Assembly (NCBI RefSeq): GCF_020405205.1
Contig: NZ_CP084469.1
Coordinates: forward strand, 2,976,001 to 3,040,000
Direction: 5' to 3'
Source: Natrinema salinisoli
GTDB lineage: Archaea > Halobacteriota > Halobacteria > Halobacteriales > Natrialbaceae
DNA: 64,000 bases
Position 1 is the stretch's first letter. Each line of letters starts with the position of its first letter. Of the stretch, positions 8,175-17,508 are shown in pieces. The translations under genes were made by a program, and so were the position numbers. Under the pieces are notes generated by a model that had not been told where the DNA came from, did no database searches, and saw only the letters and a program-made list of their open reading frames with translations.

Positions 8175-9287
8175 CTACAGATCTGCGACGTCTTCGATAG
8201 CGTCGGTCAGCGTTTTGATGCTCTCGAGGTCGTGTTCGCCCATGTGGCCGATTCGGAACGTCTCCTCGCCGAGTTGCGAGCCGTAGCCGTTCGAGAAGAC
8301 CATGTCGTACTCCTCGCTGACGGCCTCGATCGTCGCGGCGACGTCGATCCCCTGCGTGTTCTCGATGCAGCTCACCGTCTGCGATTCGTACCCTTCCTCG
8401 GGGAACACGTCGAAGTGCTCGCGGGCCCACTCGCGGGTGTACTCGGCCATCTCCCGGTGGCGCTGATCGCGCGCGTCGTGGCCCTCATCGAGCATGCGTT
8501 TCATCTGTTTGCGGTAGGCCAGCATGATCGGAATCGCGGGCGTGGAGTGGGTCTGCCCCTTCCGGTCGTAGTAGTCGATCGTGCGCTGGAAGCCGCCGTA
8601 CCACGATGCCGAATCCTTCTCGAGTTCGCGCTCGTAGGCGTCGTCGCTGACGACGCAGATGGCGAGCCCCGGCGGCATGGCGAACGCCTTCTGGCTCGAG
8701 GCGAAGATGACGTCGATGTCGTGTTCGTCGATATCGACGACGTCCCCGCCCAGCGCGGAAACCGCGTCGACGACGAAGTACGTATCAGGGTACTCCGCGA
8801 CGACGTCGCCGATCTCCTCAATGGGGTTGCGGACGCCCGTCGAGGACTCGTTCATTACGGTGGCGACGACGTCGTAGTGCTTGTCGCTCGATTCGAGGGT
8901 CTCGCGAATGTCTTCGGGCTTGATCGCCTGTCCCCACTCGTACTCGAGCCTGTCGACGTCCTTGCCCAATCGCTCGGCCACGTTGGCGTGGCGCTCGCTG
9001 AAACTGCCACAGGTCGGGACGAGGATGTTCTCGTCGACGAGGTTGAGCGTCGAGGCCTCCCAGAATTCCGTTCCCGACCCTGTCAAGATGACCACCTCGT
9101 TGTCGGTGCCGAGGAATTCCTTCGTGTCCTCGACGATAGTCGTGTACAGGTCCGTCATCCGGTCCATACGGTGGCCGAACATCGGCTCGCACATCGCCTC
9201 GATGACGTCGTCGCGCACTTCCGTCGGACCCGGGATATACAGCGTCTTGTCGGGATAGTCGTCTTTGTATTCGCGTTTCTTGGTCAC
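8175..9287 (-). CDS. PLP-dependent class V aminotransferase (alanine-glyoxylate / serine-glyoxylate type)
   Basis: This 370-residue protein is a fold-type I class V aminotransferase. The start TLYIPGPTEV, the dimer segment MFGHRMDRMTDLY and the PLP lysine in ASSQKAFAMPPGLA are all present, and length is normal. Family members move amino groups among alanine, serine and glyoxylate, and relatives act as archaeal phosphoserine aminotransferases. serA and serB lie 7-10 kb away, but the phosphoserine reaction cannot be proved here. I chose the GTG at 9287 because conservation begins there. A TATA-like TATCAAAAG near 9338 would give a short leader, so the exact start is less certain. Confidence 0.9.
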   Translation of the reverse strand: MTKKREYKDDYPDKTLYIPGPTEVRDDVIEAMCEPMFGHRMDRMTDLYTTIVEDTKEFLGTDNEVVILTGSGTEFWEASTLNLVDENILVPTCGSFSERHANVAERLGKDVDRLEYEWGQAIKPEDIRETLESSDKHYDVVATVMNESSTGVRNPIEEIGDVVAEYPDTYFVVDAVSALGGDVVDIDEHDIDVIFASSQKAFAMPPGLAICVVSDDAYERELEKDSASWYGGFQRTIDYYDRKGQTHSTPAIPIMLAYRKQMKRMLDEGHDARDQRHREMAEYTREWAREHFDVFPEEGYESQTVSCIENTQGIDVAATIEAVSEEYDMVFSNGYGSQLGEETFRIGHMGEHDLESIKTLTDAIEDVADL

Positions 9288-9509
9288 GGAAACCACTCGA
9301 GTACGGGTCACTGGGACGCGTGACGGTATGGTACTTTTGATACCACACCGGGAGTGGCGGGGAGAGTGACGCAGCGGTCGCTGCAATGAGAGCGGTAACC
9401 GCGGTGAGAAAACGGCCTGCGCCTCTCCGGCCCGACAGCCGTGCGATCGGATGCGAGCCGCGAGAGAGTCCTCAACGGCAGTCGCTGTCGGAAACGGCGG
9501 TGAGAGTCG

Positions 9510-10004
9510 TTACTCGACCGTGATGTCGCCGACCATCTGCGAGGAGTGGGGCTGGCAGACGTACTGGGCCATCTCGCTGCTGGCCGTAAAGGTCAGCGTC
9601 TGGTCCGAAGGCTCCTCGGAAGACACCTGCTCGGTCGAGAGGTCGTTGACGACGCTACCGTCGCTGTTGCGGATCTCGATGTTGTGTGGCTGGCCGTTGC
9701 CCTCGTTCCAGCCGATCGTGTACTCCTCACCCTCCGAGAGGATGATCGTTGGGTTCTCCGACCCTTCGATCGCCGACGGGCTGACGCCTTCCCAGTGGGA
9801 GGTCTGGCCGCTGAACATGATCTCGTCGCCAGCGCTGGCTTCGTACTCGCTTGCGCCGCCACCGTTGCCGTTACCGTTTCCGTTGCCGTTACCGTTACCG
9901 CCGCCGTTACCGCCACTGCAGCCGGCGACGAGCGCCGTCGATGCGGCCGCGCCCGTAAGCTTCAGTGCTGTCCGCCGTGAAACTGCCTTGTCTCGTGCCA
10001 TCAT
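9510..10004 (-). CDS. Halocyanin-type blue copper lipoprotein
   Basis: The 164-residue protein has a Tat signal (SRRTALKLTGAA) ending in a lipobox (LVAGC), then a low-complexity Gly/Asn linker of about 20 residues. The copper domain resembles plastocyanin. Its visible type-1 copper ligands are His in QPHNIE and the Cys-x2-His-x3-Met set in YVCQPHSSQM. It should sit on the outer membrane face and carry electrons. ATG codons at 10004 and 10001 are both possible; a TTTTTATG box at about 10024-10031 fits either as a leaderless start. Confidence 0.93.
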   Translation of the reverse strand: MMARDKAVSRRTALKLTGAAASTALVAGCSGGNGGGNGNGNGNGNGNGGGASEYEASAGDEIMFSGQTSHWEGVSPSAIEGSENPTIILSEGEEYTIGWNEGNGQPHNIEIRNSDGSVVNDLSTEQVSSEEPSDQTLTFTASSEMAQYVCQPHSSQMVGDITVE

Positions 10005-10122
10005 CGGGATTTGGGGTCGGTAACATAAAAATTGATACCTTCTATCACTCCGATGTTATGACAATGCATACCATAATATATGTATTGTCGACCAGGGAGA
10101 CACTGCACGTCCTTACCGGAGC

Positions 10123-11355
10123 TCAGGCGTCACCTCGATCCCCCGATCGGAACCGATCAGTCGACTCGAGCGAGAGCCGCAGGAACGCTGGCACGGTGAC
10201 GACGGCGATCGCGATCTCGAGGCCGCCGACGACGACGAACGCGAGTTCGTAGCCGTAGGTGCCGGCGACGGTGCCGCCGACGAGGAAGCCGCCGAGAAAG
10301 CCGAGGCTTCCGGCGAGGTTGAACCCCGCCATGGCGACGCCGCGCTCGTTCTCGTCCGCGAGGTCAGTGACCAGCGCCATCGTCGCAGGGGCGACGAGCG
10401 CGCCGAGGACGCCGACGCCCGCCATCGCGATCGCGGCGGTCGCCACCGAGGGGGAGGCACCGACGAGGAGGATCCCGCCGCCGTAACAGACGGATCCGAC
10501 GACGATCGGGATCGTTCGGCCGATCCGGTCCGAGAGGGCACCCATCGGATACTGCAAGAGCGCGAAGGGTGCGAAGAAACACGCCAACAGGAGCCCGGTC
10601 GTTCGGGCGTCGAGGCCGAACGCCTCCTGGAAGTAGAGCGTTCCGACGAGCGCGAAGAAGCCCGCCGTGAGCCGGTCGACGAAGCCGAACGCGTACGGGA
10701 TGGATAACGTCGGCCGCCGGCGGATTCCGTCCACGAGCGCACTGATACTCCGGCGCTCGTCGGGAATCCGATCCTCGACGAGCGTAACGAGGGCGCCCAC
10801 GCAGACGAGCAAGCCGGCGGCGACGAGCAACGGCGCGATCGGATCGACCGCCGTCAGCTGCCCGCCGATCGGTGCGCCGAGCGCGGCACCGAGCCCGATC
10901 GCGATCCCGGCCGCGCCCATGTTCCGGCCGTGGCCGCCCTCGAGGTCCATTAGCATGGTCATCGTCAGGGAGAACGCGCCGATGGTCATCGCGCCCTGAA
11001 CGACGCGCAGGAGAAGCACACCCTCGAAGGGGACCGAGCCGACGGCGGGGACGGCGGCGAGGGAGGCGTAGCTGAGCGCGCCGCCGAGCGCGCCGACGAC
11101 GATGAACGGGGTGCGGCGTCCGGTCACGTCGCTCGCGAGTCCCCAGACCCCGACGAACCCGACGTAGGCGGCGAACTCCGCGACCAGGAACCACATGCTC
11201 GCGTCGAGGGGCGTCGCCGCGAACGCCGAGGTCGCCGCGTCGGCGCCCAGCGTCTCGACGAGCGTCGCGACGCCCGGGTAGAGCAGGAGCTGCGAGAACA
11301 ACACCGCGAAGACGAGCGCGGCGAGCACCACCCGATCGCGGTCGCTCGAGTGCAC
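10123..11355 (-). CDS. MFS transporter
   Basis: A 410-residue, twelve-helix major facilitator. The typical loop 2-3 motif appears as GLASDVTGRRTP and its second-half copy as GALSDRIGRTIP. Two six-helix halves flank a charged cytoplasmic loop (EDRIPDERRS). The frame is open well upstream, but the GTG at 11355 is followed by a normal N-terminus and has a TATA-like CATACTCC about 28 bases upstream. Substrate is unknown; the overall pattern resembles drug/sugar-efflux type MFS proteins. Confidence 0.87.
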   Translation of the reverse strand: MHSSDRDRVVLAALVFAVLFSQLLLYPGVATLVETLGADAATSAFAATPLDASMWFLVAEFAAYVGFVGVWGLASDVTGRRTPFIVVGALGGALSYASLAAVPAVGSVPFEGVLLLRVVQGAMTIGAFSLTMTMLMDLEGGHGRNMGAAGIAIGLGAALGAPIGGQLTAVDPIAPLLVAAGLLVCVGALVTLVEDRIPDERRSISALVDGIRRRPTLSIPYAFGFVDRLTAGFFALVGTLYFQEAFGLDARTTGLLLACFFAPFALLQYPMGALSDRIGRTIPIVVGSVCYGGGILLVGASPSVATAAIAMAGVGVLGALVAPATMALVTDLADENERGVAMAGFNLAGSLGFLGGFLVGGTVAGTYGYELAFVVVGGLEIAIAVVTVPAFLRLSLESTDRFRSGDRGDA

Positions 11356-11494
11356 GGACGTCCCTTGGTTCTCCGGGAGTATGAACTCGTTCGTTTCGAC
11401 GCGGACGAACGTGATTTCCCCGGATCGGTAGCGGTACCCTATTCTGGCGGTCGGAATCGACGCGTTTTCGTTCACCGAGAACTCGGAGCTATCG

Positions 11495-12151
11495 ATGACA
11501 GTCACTCGCCGACAGCTCCTCGCCGCGGGAGCGACCGCCGGAACGGGAGTCGTCGCCGGCTGTACGGATATCGTCCGGGATTCGCTCTCGTCGACGCCGG
11601 GGACCGTGTCCGAGGAGGCGCTCGAGGAGACCGGGTACAACGAACACGCCGTCGAGGAGGTCATTGTGGAACGGACCGTCGGCCGGTTCGGAATCGAACG
11701 GACGATCGAGGCACGGAACTGGTACGCCGAGTACGATCGGTCGATCGCGCTCGATTCGGTCGGTCTGACGCGCGCACAAGCGGCGATCGTCTCCGTCCTC
11801 ACGACGCCGCAGGTATCCATCCTCGGGAAGACGTTCAATCCCGTCGGCGAGTACTCGACCGACGAGCTCGTCGAACTGATCCAGAGCCGATACGACCGGC
11901 TCGATGACGTCCAGTCCGCCGGCGAGGAGTCGGTATCGATTCTCGGCACCGAAACGACGCTCGCCCGGTACGAGGGGCGCGCTCGACTGCTCGATCCCGG
12001 CGTGACGCTCGACGTCTACCTGCAGATCAGCGAACCCGTCGCCCACGGGGACGACTTCGTGATCGGCATCGCGGTCTACCCGCAGTTTCAGGGCCTCGAG
12101 ACCGAGTCGGGGGCCGTGCGGACGATGCTCGAGTCCCTCGAGCACGAGTAA
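11495..12151 (+). CDS. Tat-exported lipoprotein, DUF6517-like
   Basis: The 218-residue protein has a Tat signal (TRRQLLAAGATAG) and a lipobox ending at the Cys of VVAGC, so it should be lipid-anchored outside the cell. The rest is one alpha/beta domain with the conserved segments NWYAEYDRS, TTPQVSILGKTFNPVG and VAVYPQ-like IAVYPQFQG. These fit a haloarchaeal family of unknown function (DUF6517, from memory). It is divergent from the MFS gene. Confidence 0.8.
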   Translation: MTVTRRQLLAAGATAGTGVVAGCTDIVRDSLSSTPGTVSEEALEETGYNEHAVEEVIVERTVGRFGIERTIEARNWYAEYDRSIALDSVGLTRAQAAIVSVLTTPQVSILGKTFNPVGEYSTDELVELIQSRYDRLDDVQSAGEESVSILGTETTLARYEGRARLLDPGVTLDVYLQISEPVAHGDDFVIGIAVYPQFQGLETESGAVRTMLESLEHE

Positions 12152-12207
12152 GGCCCTCGAAACGCGGCGGGATCTACGGACGAATGTGGTCTCGAAACAC
12201 ACCAGGA

Positions 12208-12546
12208 CTACGGGCGAATGTAGGCGTATCCCTCGCTCTGCAGGCGGGTGAGTTCGCCGCCACCGGAGGGCACTGTTTCGACGCCCTCGACGAGGTCCGA
12301 TTCGGCGAGGTCTTTCAAGTCGAGCGTGTTGCTACAGGCTTTGACTTCGATACCGGTCTCGAGCAGCGACTCGACCATCTCGCTGCCGTCTCCGCCGATC
12401 GTCAGGGGCTCGATCCCGTCAGCTTGCGCGACGACGGCGACGTCCTCGATTTCCACGGAGTCGTCCTTCGTGAGGTTCTCCGCGATGGTGAGTGCGGTCT
12501 GTTGCTGCGCCGGCTCGTCTGCGATGAGGTGGAAAACGGTCTGCAC
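12208..12546 (-). CDS. DsrE/DsrF family sulfur-relay-like protein
   Basis: The 112-residue protein has a DsrE-like fold: a start with FHLIADEPAQQQTAL, a central VAVVAQADGIEPL strand-helix, and a Cys in EVKACSNTLDL at the position where DsrE-like proteins carry their reactive cysteine. The start is the GTG at 12546; ACTATTGG centred near 12573 gives a leaderless arrangement. It lies next to metY-metX, which use a sulfur donor, so a part in sulfur transfer is plausible but not shown. Confidence 0.82.
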   Translation of the reverse strand: MQTVFHLIADEPAQQQTALTIAENLTKDDSVEIEDVAVVAQADGIEPLTIGGDGSEMVESLLETGIEVKACSNTLDLKDLAESDLVEGVETVPSGGGELTRLQSEGYAYIRP

Positions 12547-12679
12547 GTATTGACAACACAGGCGTCTCCCAATAGTGGTTGAGCCTGCGAGCGAACGCAT
12601 TCGACGCAACCGACGGCTCGAGCGTCCGAGAGTCGTGCGTGACATTCTCTAGTCTTCGTTTTTTGCCGTTACTGCGACG

Positions 12680-12687
12680 CATATGAA
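12680..12687 (+). promoter_or_regulatory. TATA box of metY-metX
   Basis: CATATGAA is centred about 28 bases before the ATG at 12712, fitting leaderless transcription of the metYX pair. Confidence 0.6.
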
Positions 12688-12711
12688 TGTGGGGGAGTAT
12701 GCATACTAAAC

Positions 12712-14130
12712 ATGAGCGACGACGCGAGCGACGGGCACGACGCCGATGGCGAGACGCCTCCGGCGTCTCGAAAAGGAGGCGGTGAAACCGCCGACTCCGA
12801 TCGCGAGACGTCTCCGAGGTCCCGAGACGGCGAGCGCGGTCTCGGCACGCGCAGCGTCCACGCCGGACAGTCCCCCGATCCGGAGACCGGCGCGATGGCA
12901 CCGCCGATCTACCAGACGACCTCCTACGTCTTCGAGGACGCCGACACGGCCGCCGACCGGTACGCCCTCGAGGACGACGGCTACATCTACTCTCGCATCG
13001 CGAACCCGACCGTCAGCACGCTCGAGGATCGCCTCGCGGACCTCGAGGGCGGCGCGGGCGCGGTCGCGACGGGCAGCGGCATGGCCGCGCTGGATTCTGC
13101 AGTACTGATCCTCGCCGAGGCGGGCGACAACGTGGTCTGTTCGACCGACACCTACGGCGGGACGACCGCCTACTTCTCGAAGACGGCGACCCGACGGGAC
13201 ATCGAGCCGAAATTCGTCCCCACCCTCGAGTACGACGCCTACGAGGACGCCATCGACGAGGACACCGCCTTCGTCCACGTCGAGACGATCGGGAACCCCT
13301 CGCTGGTGACGCCCGACTTCGAGCGCGTCGCCGAGATCGCCCACGAGAACGGCGTGCCGCTAGTCGTGGACAACACCTTCGCGACGCCGGCGCTCTGTCG
13401 CCCCCTCGAGCACGGGGCTGACGTCGTCTGGGAGTCGACCACCAAGTGGCTCCACGGCTCGGGCACGACGGTCGGCGGGGTCCTCGTCGACGGCGGCTCG
13501 TTCCCCTGGGGCGAGCACGGCTACGAGGAGATCGCGGGGCTGAACCACGCCTACCACGACGTCGACTTCTCGCGGGACTTCCCCGAGGCACCCTTCGCGG
13601 CGACGGCCAGGTTCCGGTCGCTGCGCAGTCTGGGCAACCAGCAGTCACCGTTCGACGCCTGGCAAACGCTGCAGGGGCTCGAGACGATGCCCTTGCGCGT
13701 CGAGAAGCACTGCGAGAACGCCTCGATCGTGGCGGACTACCTCGACGACCACGAGGACGTCGCCTGGGTCACCCATCCGGGGCTCGTGGACCATCCCACC
13801 CACGACAATGCCAGACGATACCTCGAGGACTACGGCGGGATGGTCGCGTTCGGACTCGAAGAGGGATTCGAGGCGGGGAAGGCCTTCTGCGAGAACGTGG
13901 AGGTCGCCCAGTTCCTCGCGAACATCGGCGACGCGAAGACGCTCGTGATCCACCCGGCGAGTACGACTCACGGGCAGCTCTCGCCCGAAGAGCGGGCAGA
14001 GGCGGGCGTTACGGACGACCTGATCCGGATGTCGGTCGGGATCGAGGATCCCGCGGACATTCTCGCCGACCTCGAGCAAGCGATCGCGGCGGCGACGCGA
14101 GCCTGTCGCGAGGAGGGTGAGACATCGTGA
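12712..14130 (+). CDS. metY: O-acetylhomoserine aminocarboxypropyltransferase (sulfhydrylase)
   Basis: The 472-residue PLP enzyme of the Cys/Met metabolism family makes homocysteine from O-acetylhomoserine and sulfide. Key segments are [15 protein letters not shown], the aromatic YSRIANPTV, the TGSGMAA phosphate loop, VVDNTFATP, and the PLP lysine in [12 protein letters not shown]. The C-terminal [12 protein letters not shown] is typical of sulfhydrylases. The stop overlaps the metX start by four bases (GTGA), so the pair is translationally coupled. Residues 1-43 are an extra, low-complexity N-terminal extension whose DNA contains two palindromes; without it the protein has normal length. Cystathionine gamma-synthase activity is the alternative, but the metX partner favours sulfhydrylation. 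Confidence 0.92.
   Translation: MSDDASDGHDADGETPPASRKGGGETADSDRETSPRSRDGERGLGTRSVHAGQSPDPETGAMAPPIYQTTSYVFEDADTAADRYALEDDGYIYSRIANPTVSTLEDRLADLEGGAGAVATGSGMAALDSAVLILAEAGDNVVCSTDTYGGTTAYFSKTATRRDIEPKFVPTLEYDAYEDAIDEDTAFVHVETIGNPSLVTPDFERVAEIAHENGVPLVVDNTFATPALCRPLEHGADVVWESTTKWLHGSGTTVGGVLVDGGSFPWGEHGYEEIAGLNHAYHDVDFSRDFPEAPFAATARFRSLRSLGNQQSPFDAWQTLQGLETMPLRVEKHCENASIVADYLDDHEDVAWVTHPGLVDHPTHDNARRYLEDYGGMVAFGLEEGFEAGKAFCENVEVAQFLANIGDAKTLVIHPASTTHGQLSPEERAEAGVTDDLIRMSVGIEDPADILADLEQAIAAATRACREEGETS
12750..12792. repeat. Two palindromes inside the metY 5' extension
   Basis: CGAGACGCC at 12750-12758 pairs with GGCGTCTCG at 12762-12770 around loop TCC. GGCGGT at 12778-12783 pairs with ACCGCC at 12787-12792 around loop GAA. 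They resemble the three-base-loop palindromes seen between genes elsewhere in the window and sit in-frame within the non-conserved start of MetY. Confidence 0.8.
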
Positions 14131-15332
14131 CGACGAAGAACACGGTCAGTCTCGGGCAGTTCCAGTTCGAGAGCGGGGAGTCGATCCCGAACCTCGAGGT
14201 CGCCTACGAGACGTACGGCGAGTTCACCGGTGACAACGCGGTGCTGGCCTGTCACGCGCTGACCGGCAGCGCCCACGTCGCCCGCCGGCCGGACGCGGGC
14301 GGAGAGACGGCAGGGCAGGCTCGCGCCTGGTGGGGCGACGTCGTCGGGCCCGGGAAGGCGATCGACACGAGCGAGTACTACGTCATCTGTGCGAACGCGC
14401 CCGGGTCGTGTTACGGAACGACGGGACCCGCGAGCGAGAATCCCGAGACGGGCGAGCCCTACGGGACCGACTTCCCGCCGGTCACGGTCGGCGACTGGAC
14501 CCGGGCCCAGCGGCAGCTACTCGACGAGCTCGGCGTCGGACGACTCCACGCCGTCGTCGGCGGCAGCGTCGGCGGGATGAACGTCCTCGACTGGCTGCGC
14601 CGGTATCCCGACGACGTCGAGCGGGCCGGCGCGGTCGCCACCGCCGCTCGGCTCGACGCCCAGTGTCTCGCGCTCGATACCGTCGCTCGACGGGCGATCA
14701 CGGGCGATCCCAACTGGAACGGCGGCCACTACTACGGCGGTCCGGAACCCGAGGAAGGGCTGGCTCGAGCGCGCCAGATCGGCCACATCATGTACCTCTC
14801 GAAGGCCTCGATGGGGCGCAAGTTCGGCCGCCGGTCGGCGGGACGGGCGGCGGTTCGCGAGGAGCCGCTGGATCCCGCCGCCGCGTTCTTCCCGTATCGG
14901 GAAGTCGAGTCCTATCTGGACTATCAGGCCGACAAGTTCACCGACCGGTTCGACGCCAACAGCTACCTCTACATGACGCGCGCGATGGACGACTTCGACC
15001 TGTCGGCGGGCTACGAGTCCGACGCCGACGCGCTCGCGGCCTTCGAGGGCGAACTCCTGCTCCTCTCGTTTACCGGCGACTGGCACTTCACCGTCGAGCA
15101 GGCCGAAGCGCTGGCCGAGGCCTGCCGCGAGGCGACCGTCGACGTCGCCCACCACGTCGTCGAATCCGACCACGGTCACGACGCCTTCCTCGTCGAACCG
15201 GAAAAAGTCGGGCCGCCGCTGGCCGACCTGCTCGAGGACGGACTCGCCGGCCGCGCGATCACCGACACGGCACCGGAGGCCGACGATTCCGGCGAGTTCG
15301 CTCCGGTCCACACGAGCCTGTTTTCGGAGTAA
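14127..15332 (+). CDS. metX: Homoserine O-acetyltransferase
   Basis: The 401-residue alpha/beta hydrolase activates homoserine with acetyl-CoA and supplies the substrate of MetY. Diagnostic segments are [12 protein letters not shown], the [14 protein letters not shown] oxyanion region, CYGTTGP, and the nucleophile elbow GGSVGGM. Late in the chain are an Asp-containing strand (SFTGDWHF) and a catalytic His (ESDHGHDAF). The start is a GTG overlapping the metY stop. Specificity for acetyl rather than succinyl is inferred from the family; the subclass can vary. Confidence 0.94.
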   Translation: MTTKNTVSLGQFQFESGESIPNLEVAYETYGEFTGDNAVLACHALTGSAHVARRPDAGGETAGQARAWWGDVVGPGKAIDTSEYYVICANAPGSCYGTTGPASENPETGEPYGTDFPPVTVGDWTRAQRQLLDELGVGRLHAVVGGSVGGMNVLDWLRRYPDDVERAGAVATAARLDAQCLALDTVARRAITGDPNWNGGHYYGGPEPEEGLARARQIGHIMYLSKASMGRKFGRRSAGRAAVREEPLDPAAAFFPYREVESYLDYQADKFTDRFDANSYLYMTRAMDDFDLSAGYESDADALAAFEGELLLLSFTGDWHFTVEQAEALAEACREATVDVAHHVVESDHGHDAFLVEPEKVGPPLADLLEDGLAGRAITDTAPEADDSGEFAPVHTSLFSE

Positions 15333-15380
15333 AGAGACGGCGGTTCGACCGTTCGAACGGTGACGGGTTCCGAACCCGTT

Positions 15381-15758
15381 TTACAGTCGATCGATATCCG
15401 CGGACTCGAACGAGACGTACTGGTCGGCGACCGACCGGTCCGAGCGACGGCGGGCGAGCCAGTGTTGGACGTCGGAGACGAACAGCGCGAGGTTTTCGCG
15501 GCCGAGCAGCGCGATCGAGATCCCCTGCGGCGAGCGGAACAGAGCGATCAGCGACCACATCGTGCCGGCCGCGACCGCGCCGGCGGCGGAGAAGGTCATT
15601 CCCAGCGTGAAGAAGGTCAGTCCGTACACGAACCCGATCCCCATCGACGGGAGGCTCGTGCCGAGCGGAACCCGCGCGCTCGAGTCGCGCAGCGTCGGCG
15701 CGAGGAAAACGATCGAAAGGCTGCTCCCCAGCATGAATACGAGATCTTGCCACATCAT
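15381..15758 (-). CDS. Haloarchaeal membrane protein of unknown function
   Basis: The 125-residue protein has about three hydrophobic helices (7-24, 41-58 and 62-80) and a charged C-terminal half with DVQHWLARRR. The ATG at 15758 is first of two in tandem; TTATTAAC near 15787 sits about 29 bases upstream. It is convergent with metX. I do not recognise the family. Confidence 0.7.
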   Translation of the reverse strand: MMWQDLVFMLGSSLSIVFLAPTLRDSSARVPLGTSLPSMGIGFVYGLTFFTLGMTFSAAGAVAAGTMWSLIALFRSPQGISIALLGRENLALFVSDVQHWLARRRSDRSVADQYVSFESADIDRL

Positions 15759-15946
15759 CAAAACTACTTACTCGCCCACGAGTTAATAACTTCGTTGGTG
15801 CCGAAATCGGTCGTTAGACCTGAATGTCGCCGAAATCAGTCGTTCGAACGAATCGGTGAATCAAAACCGAAGTCGGGTATCGGGGCCGCGCTGGAGGAGT
15901 GCAAGCCGTGATTACGACGGCGAGGATCGCTTCGGCCGCGTCCCGA

Positions 15947-16591
15947 TCAGTCCCCGGCGAGGACGCCGTCGTCGACGAGCGTCTCGCGAGCCTCGGCCAT
16001 CGACGTGACGACGACGTCGCAGTGCGGTTCGACCGCCGGTTTCGGGTCGAAGCCGATCGCCAGCCCCGCGACCTCGAGCATCGGCAGGTCGTTGGCCCCG
16101 TCGCCGACCGCGACGGTGTCCGCGAGGTCGACGCCGACGTCGGCGGCGAGGTCCTCGAGCGCGTCGTCCTTGGTCCCCTCGATCAGCGGCCCGTCGACCG
16201 CGCCGGTGAGCTCGCCCGCTTTCATCGGGAGCCGGTTCGAGACGATGTGATCCACGGAGACGCCTTCGCGCTCGAGCGCCGCTGCGACGCCGCGTTCGAA
16301 CCCGCCGGTGAGGATAGCGGTCGTGACGCCGGCCTCGTTCAGTTCCGCGATGAGGTCGGCGGCTCCCTCGCGGAGGACGACCTCGTCGAAGGCGGCCTCG
16401 GCTTCGGCTTCGGGCAGTCCCTCGAGCAGCGCCGCGCGCCGGCGCAGACTCTCGGCGTAACCGATCTCGTCGTTCATCGCCCGTTCCGTGATATCGGCCA
16501 TGCTGTCAGCCACGCTACGGCGGTCGCCGAGCAGCACGGTCATTTCCGAGTCGGAAAGCGTCCCGTCGAAGTCGAACGCAACGACTGTCAT
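15947..16591 (-). CDS. serB: Phosphoserine phosphatase
   Basis: The 214-residue HAD-superfamily enzyme removes phosphate from phosphoserine, the last step of serine synthesis. Motif I is AFDFDGTLSDSE (nucleophile and acid Asp), motif II is the ILTGG strand, the conserved lysine lies in EGTKDDAL, and motif III is VAVGDGANDLPML. Length and order match SerB. serA, the first pathway enzyme, lies 1.7 kb away on the other strand. Confidence 0.93.
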   Translation of the reverse strand: MTVVAFDFDGTLSDSEMTVLLGDRRSVADSMADITERAMNDEIGYAESLRRRAALLEGLPEAEAEAAFDEVVLREGAADLIAELNEAGVTTAILTGGFERGVAAALEREGVSVDHIVSNRLPMKAGELTGAVDGPLIEGTKDDALEDLAADVGVDLADTVAVGDGANDLPMLEVAGLAIGFDPKPAVEPHCDVVVTSMAEARETLVDDGVLAGD

Positions 16592-16710
16592 TGCCCCCGA
16601 TTGTCGGGCCCCGGATAAACCAGTTCAGGTTTCCCGTCGCACCGGAGGGAAGCCGTTCCTCGCTTCGGTCGACCAAAACGTATTATCCGGCCGCCTCCGT
16701 TGCCGAGCAC

Positions 16711-17403
16711 ATGTCGTCAGATCGACGGTTCGAGTACGAGAAGGGACCCGACCTCGAGGACGAGGAGCCGATCACCGAGCGCGACGACGACGGCGACGAG
16801 GACGAGCCGGCGGGAGACGCTCCGCGACGCGGGCGAACGCGGTTCGCCGTTCCCCCCTGGAAGGCCGGTGCGATCTCCGGCGCGAGCGCCTTCGCAGTCG
16901 TCCTCGCGGCGACGTACCAGCTCGTCGGGGCGATGTTCGCAGGCGGAATGTTCAGCGGAGTCGAAGAGCAACCGAGTCGATTGGTCGTGACGGGACTGGT
17001 GACGCTCGGGAGCCACGGTGCGACGCTCGAACAGGACGAAGAAGTGATCCGCGGTGCGTTCGGATTCATTCGGGGCTTGACCAGCCACGTCTCGGCACTC
17101 GTCCCGATCGTCGTACTCGTCGTCGCCGGCTACCTCCTCGTGCGCTACGTTCGCCTCGAGACGCGGCAGGAGGCCGGCCTCGCGCTCGGGTCGCTAGTCC
17201 TGTGTTACGTCCTCCCGACGGCGGCCCTGGCGGCGATCGCTCGCTGGACGCCCGAGGACACCGGCGGTGCGCAGGAGGCGGAAACGATCGCCGTCGCGAC
17301 CGACCTCTCCCTCGTCGCGACGATCGGCGGGACCGCGCTCACGTTCGTCGTCATCGGTGCCGGTATCGCCGCCGTTCCGCGACTGCTGGCCGCGACCGAA
17401 TGA
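16711..17403 (+). CDS. Haloarchaeal multi-pass membrane protein with acidic N-terminus
   Basis: This 230-residue protein has a strongly acidic, disordered first 45 residues, then about four hydrophobic segments (near 50-75, 130-150, 160-180 and 200-225). The ATG at 16711 is preceded by TATTAT at 16681-16686, the right distance for a leaderless start. The stretch WTPEDTGGAQEAET separates the last helices. Function unknown; the build matches haloarchaeal DUF-type membrane proteins. Confidence 0.75.
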   Translation: MSSDRRFEYEKGPDLEDEEPITERDDDGDEDEPAGDAPRRGRTRFAVPPWKAGAISGASAFAVVLAATYQLVGAMFAGGMFSGVEEQPSRLVVTGLVTLGSHGATLEQDEEVIRGAFGFIRGLTSHVSALVPIVVLVVAGYLLVRYVRLETRQEAGLALGSLVLCYVLPTAALAAIARWTPEDTGGAQEAETIAVATDLSLVATIGGTALTFVVIGAGIAAVPRLLAATE

Positions 17404-17508
17404 TCCGTCGACGGGCGACGAACGGTGAACGGCGATCGGCGGACGCCAAACGGCGAATTCCGCTCGGTCGAATCCGTTCGATCGAACCGCTCGAGGAACC
17501 CGGACTGA

